This document shows, piece after piece, positions 22,248-32,119 of a stretch of DNA of 64,000 nucleotides. Both the position numbers and the translations under genes were made by a program. This DNA is from Oryza sativa Japonica Group (lineage: Eukaryota; Streptophyta; Magnoliopsida; Poales; Poaceae). Under the pieces are notes generated by a model. The model was not told the origin of the DNA. It searched no databases and saw only the letters and a list, made by a program, of their open reading frames with translations. The stretch is taken from NCBI RefSeq assembly GCF_034140825.1, contig NC_089037.1, positions 33,100,001-33,164,000 of the forward strand, in the 5' to 3' direction. Within the stretch, counting starts at the first letter, position 1; each line of letters begins with the position of its first letter.

Positions 22248-24662
22248 CTACCAGTAATCTTTACACGAGCAGAGGCCATCCCTGAAATGATGAAACCTCG
22301 TGGCGTCCCGCACGATGATCTCCCTGTCCGTGACCTTGGAGATGGCCTTGATCGCGGCGTGGCAGTCGTTGCACACCCGCAGGTTCTTCATGACCCGCAG
22401 CGTCGTCTTCTCCGGCGTGCTGATGAGGCCGAACGCGATGGCGAGCTTCTCGCTGTGGCGGCTCAGCAGCTCCTCCTTGAGCTCGTCGTCGACGTCGTGC
22501 AGGACGGACTGCAGGTCGGGCACGAACCCGGCCCCCTTGATCTCCTCCCACATCCTCGCCGCCATCGCGTACACGGCGTCCCTCTGCGGGTGCACCACGT
22601 CGTCGGCGCCGAAGACGTGGATCTTGCTGCGGATGTGCGTCCAGCTGAACCCCGTCTCCTTCCTCACCGCCTTCTCCTTCCTCGCCTTCCATATCCTCGC
22701 CGCGTCGCTCCACCTCCCGCAGGCGGAATACACGTTGGCAATGGCGGAGTAGGCGCCGCTGTTGTTGGGATCGATCGACAGAAGCTTCTCCGCTGCGAGC
22801 TCAGCCAATTCTGCGTTCTTGTGCACTCTGCAGGCTGAGAGGAGTGATCCCCAGGCTATTGCGTCCGGCTCAACGGGCATTCGTCGGATGAACTCCTGAG
22901 CTTCAGAGAACAGGCCGGCGCGGGCGAGGAGGTCAACCATGCAGGCGTAATGGCTCATCTCTGGTGCAATCTGGTGCTCATTCTTTATCTGATCATAGTA
23001 CCTCTTCCCTTCATTGACAAAACCGGCATGCGAGCACGCTGATAACACGCCGACATAGGTAATGCGATCCGGTTCCACGCCAGCGCGGAGCATTTCTTCG
23101 AAGAGGCCAACAGCTTCCTCTCCTTGGCCATGCTGTGCTAGAGCCACGATCATGGATGTCCATGTGATCGTCTCCTTGCGCCAGCAAACCTGATCAAACA
23201 TCCTCCTGGCCCATGGGAAGCTGCCTGACCTGGCGTACATGGTGATGATGGCGTTGCTGACTGAACTAGATTGCTCTAGCAATGATCTGATAGCCCTGCA
23301 GTGGATCTGCTTGCCGTAATCAAGGCATGCCAGGCTTGCACAGACACTAAGAACAGCAGCCAGAGTATAGCTGTTTGGTTCTGGGCCACATGTGATCATT
23401 GATCTGAAGAGATCTATAGCCTCATCGTTGCGGCCATTCTGCTCATATCCGACAATCATCGCAGTCCAGGCAACAACATCTCGGTTATTCATAACACCGA
23501 ACATTTCCCTTGCACTCTCCATATCCCCAATCTTGACATAGCCTTCCAGGAGGGCAGTGAAGGATATCACATTCAGATCGGTTTCCATTGACTGATCCAT
23601 GATTCTCCTGGCATTCTCAACACTGCCAGACTTGGCGTATGTTGAAATGAGAGCATTTGTGACCTGGCTATTGTATGCCATTTCAGTTCTCAAGATATAT
23701 GCATGCACCTGCTTTCCAATCCTTACATTTCCGAGGTTTGCACAAGCTGATAGGACACTGGTGATGGTGAATTCATCCGGCGCCATGGAAGACTCATGAA
23801 GCATTCTTGAGAACAACTTCAGTGCCTTGGCATCAAGCCCATTCTGGTTGTACCCTGCAATCATGGCATTCCATGAGACGATGCTCCGGTCTGGCATGCT
23901 CTCGAACAAGGATTCGGCAAGGTCCATCCTCCCCAGATGAGTGTTCAGAGATACCATGGCGTTCCAGCTTGACACGCTCCGCACCGGCATCCTTTCAAAC
24001 ACAGTAGTCGCCGTCTCAGAATCCCCACACTTTCCATACATGTTGAGCACCGAGTTCGCCACCGGCACGCAACTACCGAGCCCGAGCTTGACGACGAAGG
24101 AATGAACCTTCCTCCCAACTGCGCCGGCCTGTGTCACGGCGCACGACGACAGCACATTTGTGAGAGTGAACTGCGTCGGCGTAAACCCATCAGCGGTCAT
24201 GTCCAAGAGGGTCTTGATAGCCTCCCCGAACCGGCCGGCGCGGTTGAGCCCGACGACCATGACTGTCCAGGAGACGGCATCCCTCTCAGGCATTTCCGCG
24301 AACACGCCGCGGGCGTCGGCCAAGCGCCCGGACTTGGCGAACATCGACAGGAGCGAGTTCCAGGTGAACACGTTCCGCCGCGCCAAGGGGATCTCGTCGA
24401 ACAGGCGTCGCGCGTCCCGCAACCCACCGGCGCCGCCGGCGGTCTCGCCGTAGTAGGAGAGCAGGTTGTTGCAGAGGTAGGCGCTGGCGAGGAGGCCAGC
24501 CTTGACGGCGCGCGCGTGGATGGCACGGCCAGCGCCCGGGTTAGCCGCCGTCTGGCAGAGCTGCAGGAGCCGCGCGTAGTGATCGCTGGCGGCCACCATC
24601 GCCGGCCGCGCCGCCGCCGCGGCGTCGGCGGCGTGGAGCTCCAAGGCGGCGGCATCTCGCAT
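22248..24662 (-). CDS. Pentatricopeptide repeat protein, PLS-DYW class (At2g22070-like)
   Basis: Intronless gene of 804 residues starting at the ATG at 24662; the open frame extends 11 codons further without an ATG. It contains a long array of P, L and S-type PPR motifs (for example VSWNAMIAGYNQNG and VVAWTAMIVGYEQNGR), then E/E+ motifs and a complete DYW domain. The DYW domain has the zinc-binding HSEKLAIAFG, NLRVCNDCH and the C-terminal CSCKDYW. DYW PPR proteins bind organellar RNA in sequence-specific fashion, and the DYW domain is the cytidine deaminase used in C-to-U editing. The motif order and sequence agree closely with Arabidopsis At2g22070, assigned to mitochondria. The N terminus is Ala-rich and could be a targeting peptide, but I cannot decide mitochondrion versus plastid. 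It is divergent from the AE7-like gene. Confidence 0.95.
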   Translation of the reverse strand: MRDAAALELHAADAAAAARPAMVAASDHYARLLQLCQTAANPGAGRAIHARAVKAGLLASAYLCNNLLSYYGETAGGAGGLRDARRLFDEIPLARRNVFTWNSLLSMFAKSGRLADARGVFAEMPERDAVSWTVMVVGLNRAGRFGEAIKTLLDMTADGFTPTQFTLTNVLSSCAVTQAGAVGRKVHSFVVKLGLGSCVPVANSVLNMYGKCGDSETATTVFERMPVRSVSSWNAMVSLNTHLGRMDLAESLFESMPDRSIVSWNAMIAGYNQNGLDAKALKLFSRMLHESSMAPDEFTITSVLSACANLGNVRIGKQVHAYILRTEMAYNSQVTNALISTYAKSGSVENARRIMDQSMETDLNVISFTALLEGYVKIGDMESAREMFGVMNNRDVVAWTAMIVGYEQNGRNDEAIDLFRSMITCGPEPNSYTLAAVLSVCASLACLDYGKQIHCRAIRSLLEQSSSVSNAIITMYARSGSFPWARRMFDQVCWRKETITWTSMIVALAQHGQGEEAVGLFEEMLRAGVEPDRITYVGVLSACSHAGFVNEGKRYYDQIKNEHQIAPEMSHYACMVDLLARAGLFSEAQEFIRRMPVEPDAIAWGSLLSACRVHKNAELAELAAEKLLSIDPNNSGAYSAIANVYSACGRWSDAARIWKARKEKAVRKETGFSWTHIRSKIHVFGADDVVHPQRDAVYAMAARMWEEIKGAGFVPDLQSVLHDVDDELKEELLSRHSEKLAIAFGLISTPEKTTLRVMKNLRVCNDCHAAIKAISKVTDREIIVRDATRFHHFRDGLCSCKDYW

Positions 24663-25266
24663 GCCGCCGTGCCGGTGCGGATCAGTGGGCCGCACGGCCC
24701 ACGGGCTTAATAAAGTAGTAGTCCTAGTAGTAATAATTGGTGTTAATTTTAAACTAAACTATGTACAACTACTTATACAAATACTTCGTATATTTAAGTA
24801 TTTATATCACAAAACTATATATTTTTCACTAAATTTTTCAAGATTTAAAACATCCTATTGTAAAACTGCAGACATCTAAGACCATTTTTACCACAAAACC
24901 ACAGCTTTTATAACTTCAAATAAATAATAGTGCTATGATCTAACTTTAGTTCTTTCTATAATTTTATCACTAAATCTGTATTGTATTTTATGATATCTTA
25001 AATTTATCGAGCGTTAAATCTGTATTAACATTCTTAAATGCGTAGTTTTTACATCAGTTTGTCAAATCAAATTTACTCTAATAAATTAAGTCAAGAGAAA
25101 GTAAACCTCCCTGTCTGCGGTTTCCCCAAAGCGCAGGGAGGCATGGCAATAAATTAGGGTAAGACCGAATTGGTTAAAGCGGATTTTACTTTTCTAATCA
25201 TCACTCGCACTGTCACGCGGCCACGCCACGCCACGCATCTATTCCATCCCATTCTTCTCTCGCGCG

Positions 25267-25300
<34 letters not shown>

Positions 25301-25312
25301 GGAGGGAGGAAG
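24663..25312. promoter_or_regulatory. Shared intergenic region between divergent PPR and AE7-like genes
   Basis: This 650-bp spacer separates two start codons on opposite strands. The centre is AT-rich. The AE7 side ends in a leader with a GGC-repeat microsatellite (about 25268-25290). It must hold the promoters of both genes; no specific element was identified with confidence. Confidence 0.6.
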
Positions 25313-28300
25313 ATGACGGTGGGGATGATCAACGCGAACCCGGTGGTGCACGAGAGGCCGGAGCGCGCCGCCCACCCGCACCCCGCCGACGCCATCGACG
25401 CCCTCGACGTCTTCGGTAAACCGTAGTTGCTCGCTCAAATCCGTTAGCTCCACCCCCCGCTAGCTTCAACTGATTGGCGCCGCCGCCGCCGCCTGCAGAT
25501 ACGGTGCGGGACATCAAGGACCCGGAGCACCCCTACTCGCTGGAGCAGCTCAGCGTGCTCTCCGAGGAGTCCGTCTCCGTCGACGAGAAGCTCGGCCGCA
25601 TCCAGTATGCTCGCACTCCCGTTCCTTTTTGGCGTCGCGTGTGGAGTGAGCTCGTGATAAATCTTTGTGATCTGGGTATGAAATCATGGGGTTTAGGCGA
25701 GGGATTTGGTGCTTGATGTTTAATTGTGTTTGTGATGCGACTCAATTTTGGAGTAGCCAAGTACTACTAGCACTTATATAGGACATGACCTTTCCTTAAT
25801 AATGTCAGAATCCTTGTGATTTTTGAGTGCAAGTGTGGGAAATGTGCATTACTCAGGCAGTTTCAGCTAGCTGGATCAGGATTTGCTTCCTTAGCAAGAG
25901 ATCGACACATTGAGCAACCAAATATGTGTGGGGATTGACTTGCCTTAGGGTATCTACTTGTGTCAGTTAGTTGCTAGCACGAGGCTGCAATCCCAAGCTT
26001 CTTGGACTTCTTTTATTGTGATTTCTGATGTGCCTTAGGGTATCTACTTGTGCCAGTTAGTTGCAACTATCCCTGCCAATCTTTACTACCTTCGTTTTAT
26101 ATTATAAGCTATTTTGACTTTTTTCCAAGTCAAACTATTTTAACTTTCACCAACAAAACTAACTTGGTGCTATAAATCTTATTATATTTTTCTATAAACT
26201 TGGTTAAACTTTCAAAAAGTTTGACTTTAAAAAAGTCAAAACGACTTACAAGAGTGTGATGATAGTTTGATACATTTGCTTATTGGGAGCATCCTATGTT
26301 ACTTTCATCCTGATCTGTACCGCTCATTCTAACTTGTAGAAATGATCGTTTGTCTTGATCCAAGAACTACATCCGGCTTCCTTTTTTTAGAGGACATCCA
26401 GCTTCCTTTTTTGGGACACTGTTCACACCTCACAATTACCTGCAGGATAACCTTCACTCCAACTGTGCAGCACTGTAGCATGGCTACAGTGATTGGTCTG
26501 TGCCTTCGGCTTAAATTGATGCAGAACTTTCCTCCACATTTCAAGGTGCGTACTGTGTCCAACTAATGAAGGTATTTTACAGTTCACAATTTCATATTAT
26601 GTCTTTGTGCAATATGCATACCATCAGATGTGAGTTATGTAATCATGCTTGTTTTGGGAAATCACTTTACTCCAGTTGATTTGTGCTATTAAATATGGGA
26701 TAGATGGAGTCAAATCCTGCAACATATTGTGCATGCTCTTAACTCTAAGAAGCTCCTCTATCGATGCGCATTAAGATATTGTACCAAACCTAATGGGGAA
26801 CAGTGAAACACTTGTGAGAAATCTGTATGTGCCTCAAGGAACTATAAGTCATCCTTTTGGGGCTCAAAATTTCAACAAAATTGTCATTTTTACACAGAAA
26901 TATTTGATACGCAGGTCTGGCGACCTTATTTTGATCTGAACTGGAATATTTATTCAACAGAGACATTTCTCCAGAATTTGTTTACTGGTATTCAGTAACA
27001 TAGATATGACGCTAGTTATGCTTAAACTGACCTTCAAGATGTTCCATATGGCAAAATAGAAATCAAATAAATAAGAGTAAAAATTGCAAAGCAAGATAAC
27101 TGCTAAATAACATTCTGAAGGTAGGAAAGTCCGGAAAATAACACTCATAGAGGCCATTCCATAAAAAATTTCTCAAGAAATAGAAGGCCCCTCTTCCCCA
27201 ACTCTCGTTAGGCCAGTGTGTCGTCAATACTCAATAGTGCTCTGAGGAAAGTACAGCGTCGAGTCAGCAGCCATAAGGCCAACCACAATCTTTTTTGTTG
27301 TCCTCTGAAACAACACTTCTTACCTATTGAATTGGTTGGCATAGCTTTCCCTTATTTGTCAGAACCTCATCTGACCTGGCGAAGAACGTGGTGTAAGTGT
27401 AACAACACTCTGGCATCTGGCCATATCTACAAAATGCTGGAAGCCTCCACCTTATAATATTCAAACTGTATTAACAGGGTCTATTTCATAATTTCATCAT
27501 TGCCAAATAAAAAGAGAAACATTTCCTCCTGTTCGTAGTTATCCTTAATTTATATTGACTTTAACTATCAAGCATTTTTTTTTACCATGATCCCTCAAAT
27601 TTTGTTTATTAATATGCAGATTGACATTAAAGTTGCTCCAGGATCTCTTGCTAATGAAGAATCAGGTATGCATGTCAATCTAGTACAGGAATGTAACTCT
27701 TCACGGGCTTCATTACAACATTCATGTAATTATTGGTTTCCTCCATGAGATCCAGTCATGTCATCAGAACATTATAGCCATGATATTTTCACGTCATCAA
27801 TTTTAAAACTTTTTGTTGTCTTTACATGGTGTGTTGAAATATTCAAACAAATAAGGGAAGTAGGGAACCTCAAAAGATTCACAACTTATGTTGGACTGGG
27901 ATCTGGTGACTTCCATTTGTCAAACGGGGATGCCTCTCCTTCAAAATAGTCCTGTATTTTTGTGCTTTTGTTCCATTGTCTCTCCTAAAGTTTATCTTTA
28001 TTTTATTAAACTTCCCACGCCATTTATGTTACCTTAAAATTTCAGATTAAAACAATTGTGCAGATTTGTGGAGTTTATAAGGTTTGCTTGATGTATTCTT
28101 AGTTATGTGTGCCACATAGGCTCCTATGAGATATATTGGTAAATATTTTCAACATATATCACATAATGGTTGTTGCACGAGACCTACCTTATGGAACCAA
28201 GCAGTAATTCTATCAGGAGAATGATAATTTGACACACATTTTCTGGTATTTGGTATTTTTAACAATGTGATTGTTACAATTGGCAGTAAACAAGCAACTG

Positions 28301-28396
28301 AATGACAAGGAGAGGGTAGCAGCCGCCTTGGAGAACCCCAACCTACGCCAGTTGGTTGATGAGTGTCTTTGTTCCAACGATTCACACTCACACTAA
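25313..28396 (+). CDS. MIP18/AE7-like protein (cytosolic iron-sulfur assembly targeting factor)
   Basis: Five exons: 25313-25415, 25499-25604, 26446-26545, 27620-27665 and 28287-28396. They encode 154 residues, close to the 157 of Arabidopsis AE7. AE7 (CIA2B/FAM96B in animals) works with CIA1 and MET18 to deliver 4Fe-4S clusters to nuclear and cytosolic apoproteins. The MIP18 (DUF59) domain spans nearly the whole protein: [34 protein letters not shown] with the family's reactive cysteine, [10 protein letters not shown], and the very conserved [14 protein letters not shown]. The N terminus ([16 protein letters not shown]) also matches AE7. Introns 2 and 3 are long and carry a Stowaway-like fragment and a partial 34-bp duplication (about 25940 and 26030). 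Confidence 0.95.
26096..26252. mobile_element. Degenerate Stowaway-like MITE in AE7-like intron 2
   Basis: The left end CTACCTTCGTTTTATATTATAAG matches the CTCCCTCCGTTTYA...AAG consensus of grass Stowaway elements with TA before it. The right end (AAAAGTCAAAACGACTTAC) is a worn counterpart. Non-coding. Confidence 0.5.
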
Positions 28397-30243
28397 CACG
28401 TCCTTGCGCCTGCCTGCTGTATAGTAATAATCATGCATGTTGCATGTGCCCTGTGTTATAGCTGGTTATGTATAATCGCGGTTACTATGTGCCATTATTT
28501 TTGCCTTCAGAGTTGTATGCAACCGAGAATATACCTTATGCACCAGTCCTTCAGACACATAGTATGGCTATGGCTATGCATATGCTGCTTGAGTGCTTGA
28601 TGTACCATTCGTATATAAAGAGAGAGAAAAAGGAGAATTATGATGTACCATAATTTAGTGTTTATTGAATCTGTCGATTGTTTTTCGCGCTGGAATTTTA
28701 AAATCAGAACTGTTCTTGTTTTGGAATGAGCAAATATATTTTCATTGCGGTATCTGGTGTGTCATGTTTCAGGGGCATCATCCGTTGTTATCACGATTTG
28801 AAGTTGTTGATTGATTCATTCCTTGGAACTAGGAAGAGGAGGCGTGTGGTGCTCTATCTATAGCAATTTCAAATGAAGCATAATTGTTGTCTGAATCTTA
28901 CGTGTGCGACCTATATGCATCATGCGTCTTTATCCTTTACAATGAGTTAATCCACATCTTTCTTCAGTTATGAATTGTCTGTATCCTCCTTTAGTATGCG
29001 TCTTTTACGACCTGAATACAATGCCAGTTCTGGAAATGAAAATCTGGCCAACGGCAATGAAAAAAAAAACAAAAAGAAGCATTCGTATGATTATAGTACG
29101 CGAACATTATCTGATTTTTGTGACAGCTATTTGAGGATATAAACAAATGAATTAATTCTTAGAGTTGAAAAGCTGTTATAGAAAAGCATTCCAAGAAAAT
29201 TCAATATAATTTTATTTCACACAAGAACAAGGCCATAAGATTAGAATTAGAGGATGCGAATTTTACAAGATGGCATGATCCAATTCCAACTGGCTGGTAC
29301 GGCATACCTAACATAGTTTGACTGGACTAAAAAGTGGTGACATAAGCTTGTTCATGCGTAGACATGCTCTCATCCACAAAATCGAGTTGTTTGCTACAAA
29401 AATGCTTAGCCATTTTGACCGTTTTTCTCCCCACCTATTTATCAATCTGATGGGGGTAATGACAACGACTCATCGAACAATCAGTAGACAGGCCAGATGT
29501 CAGATTGATACGTTAGATTTGCAGCCTTACCAATGTGAGGTTCAGAGTGTCTCGGATTAATTCTTGCCTCGATCAAATTATTTTTGTGGAGGATATTTTC
29601 AAGGACTCTGATAAACATCTACCTCTTCTTTAGCTACGTACGGAGTACATCCTTATTGGTGTAGGGATCGGGTTTTAATCCATTATTGAAAAAAAGGAAA
29701 ACATCTACCTCATCTGATTTCTCGGGTAGAAGGCGTATAGAGATATCTTGAAGTTCTTGAAGCGGATAAGGGATAGCGTATGTAAGACCAATCAAATAGC
29801 AAGAAAATGATTTTGAAAACAAAAGGTTATGAAGAAAATCTCAGGAAGATTTGAGAGCTCAAGTTTTCTTCCTTGTGTCACATCACATTTATTTTTTTTA
29901 TGGAGGATAACTTTGTCAAATACAACATATATCACAACTCATGGACATATCCATGTCATCTGAAACAACGAGTCTAGTTGTATTGTTTGGTTCTCATCCC
30001 GGCAGAAAAACATAAAATTTTATGATGAACATAGTAAAATATCATATAAAAATTAAAATGATTAATTATGGTTATGATAAAAAACCTAACCACTTATGCA
30101 TCTATACACCAACTCCAAACTTCAACTTCCTATTTTTTGCTATCACGCTTCCTAAACTGTTAAACGGTATTTTTAAAAAAAATATATATCAAAGTTATTT
30201 TAAAATTAAATAAATCAAAATTTCAAGTTTAGAATAATTAGTA
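28397..30243. other. AT-rich spacer downstream of AE7-like gene
   Basis: It contains the probable 3' untranslated region of the AE7-like gene at its start. Beyond that it is AT-rich with only short meaningless reading frames. No gene or clear repeat seen. Confidence 0.5.
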
Positions 30244-30845
30244 CTCCATCTGTTCCAGAATATAAGGAGTTTTAGGGCAAGTTTGGTTTGAGGCCAAAAC
30301 GGACCTTACCAATATTTGGCCAAAGGTACAATTTAGCATGGCCAATATTTGACAAGGCCAAATTGTGTTTGGTTAAGGGCCAAAACTAACCTTGCCAATT
30401 TTTGGCTAAACCAGGTTTGGTTTGGTGCCAACTTTTGTGTGCAGCGTGGAATACATATGGTCAATGTGCCACCGCCAAAGCCTGCGTATGAGTTCAAATT
30501 TCAAGCCCGCACTTCGGCTCCCATCAATGACGTTACCGATTCTTTCTCTTCAGGCCGGCCGATATTTGGATCCAAACCAAATTTGTGTTCCTACTGTTTA
30601 TGTGTCCCATAAATTGGTAAGCCAAATATAGGCCATGAACCAAACTGGCCCTTAGAGTTAGACACGGTTATTAAGAAAGTAGGTAAAATTAAATAGTGGA
30701 ATATTGTGATTGGTTGAGAAGTGAAGCTAGCTAGGAATGACGGAGAGTTGTGATTGGTTGAGAAGGGAATGTTAGTGGAGGAGTTGTTATATTTTAGGAC
30801 AAATTTAAAAGGCTAAAAGTTATTATATTTTTGAAACAGAGAGAG
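30244..30845. mobile_element. Stowaway MITE interrupted by a Tourist-like MITE
   Basis: Ends CTCCATCTGTTCCAGAATAT and the complement of ...ATATTTTTGAAACAGAGAGAG are flanked by TA (30242-30243 and 30846-30847), the Stowaway/Tc1-mariner target duplication. After removing the nested insertion and one TTA copy it is 222 bp, a typical Stowaway size. Confidence 0.8.
30275..30651. mobile_element. Tourist-like MITE nested inside the Stowaway element
   Basis: 377 bp with inverted ends GGGCAAGTTTGGTTTG and the complement of ...AACCAAACTGGCCC. TTA is duplicated on both sides (30272-30274, 30652-30654). The interior has many GGCCAAA / TTTGGCC words. It inserted after the Stowaway element. Confidence 0.8.
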
Positions 30846-30847
30846 TA

Positions 30848-31098
30848 TCTAATTAATCATATGCTAATGAGTTTTCTTGTTTCGTGTGCACTCTAAATAT
30901 TCTTCTCTCTTAATGAAACAAACAAAGCCTTAAAATCAATAAACACCTACGCGCATGTATCCATGATGAAAAAAAAATCAAGCGTACAGGAATAAACTTA
31001 AGTATTTATTTGTTAGTCCTTTCAAAGAAAAAAAACTTTATTTGTTAGGCTGAATATGCCTACCTTTTAACCCATACGAAAATCTTCTCTTCTTGCTA
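30848..31098. other. AT-rich spacer
   Basis: No gene or recognisable repeat seen. Confidence 0.4.
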
Positions 31099-31230
31099 CT
31101 CCCTATATTTTACAATGTAAATCATTATAACATTTTCCACATTCATATTGATGTTATAGATTCATTAACATCAATATGAACGTGGGGAAATGAGAATGCC
31201 AGAATGACTTACATAGTGAAACGAAGTAAG
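31099..31230. mobile_element. Short Stowaway-like MITE
   Basis: 132 bp, starting CTCCCTATATTTTACAATGT and ending in the complement GAAACGAAGTAAG. Flanked by TA (31097-31098 and 31231-31232). The centre is a near-perfect palindrome around TTCATATTGATGTTA / TAACATCAATATGAA. Confidence 0.75.
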
Positions 31231-31991
31231 TATATCAAAAGCTTTTTTAATCTATATAGGGTTTAAAACAATTTTTTAACACATAAATAAATCCTATAAA
31301 GTTAATATGAGATTTAGACTACGCAAGGAAAAAAAAACACGCGGTAGTTTTGTTCGTTTACCGAATCGGCGACGGGAGATATGACAGCCGCCCTCGCGGT
31401 GGATACCGACCGAAGACAAAGCCAACGCGACTCGTCAATTCATCACCCCCCTCCAACCTCCACCACACCACCACCCCCATTTCGTCGACAAGAAAGAGAG
31501 AGAAAGACAAAACCAAAAAAAAAAAAAGCAAAAACAAAACGAATTGCTCCCGGAAATTCTCTCCCGAACCCGATTTTTTTATTATTCCCCCCCGATATCC
31601 TGATCCGGCCGCCACCGCCGCCTCCGCCCCCTCGCCGCCGCCGGAGCCCCGCCTCGAAGCGGAGGAGCCATCCCGCGCTCGTCGGAGGCACCGGTGTGTG
31701 TGTGTGTGACGGCGACGGCCTCCTCCCCGCACGCGCACGTCGGCGAGAAGGTCTGGTGGGGCGACGCGCGCGGCCTCCGTGTCTCTCGGCTTGGATTGGA
31801 ATCGAATTGAAGGTATTTTAGCCTTCCTCGTCCGCTTCCAATTCATCAACCGGCGTGGATTGGGGATCCATCCGGACTTGATTGATTTTCTTCAGGATTA
31901 ATACGGCGTCAGTTTGTTTTACAAAATTTGGGAGAATTTAGGGGGGTTCATTAGGTCGGGCTGATCAATTGAACTGATTCTTCTTTTGCAG

Positions 31992-32080
31992 ATGCTGGAA
32001 CTGGAGCTGTCCTATAGGCTATAGAAAGAGAAATTTATTCATGTAGTGTAATACATATGTTTGGATCCGTGTCGGCGTGA
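31992..32080 (+). promoter_or_regulatory. Three upstream ORFs in the leader of the At1g01500-like gene
   Basis: A leader intron appears to run from GTATTTTAG (about 31812) to TTTTGCAG (31991). The second leader exon then has three start codons before the main one: 31992-32024 (10 codons plus stop), 32041-32046 (ATG followed directly by TAG) and 32057-32080 (7 codons plus stop). All end before the main ATG at 32120. Such uORFs usually lower main-frame translation, and minimal AUG-stop uORFs are known to stall ribosomes in plants. Confidence 0.65.
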
Positions 32081-32119
32081 TAAGGAATCGTGTCGAATTG
32101 GTACCAGAAGGTTGAAAAG

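Noticed and set aside
24663-24695. 11-residue upstream extension of the PPR protein
   Set aside because: It would need a GTG start; the first ATG at 24662 is taken.
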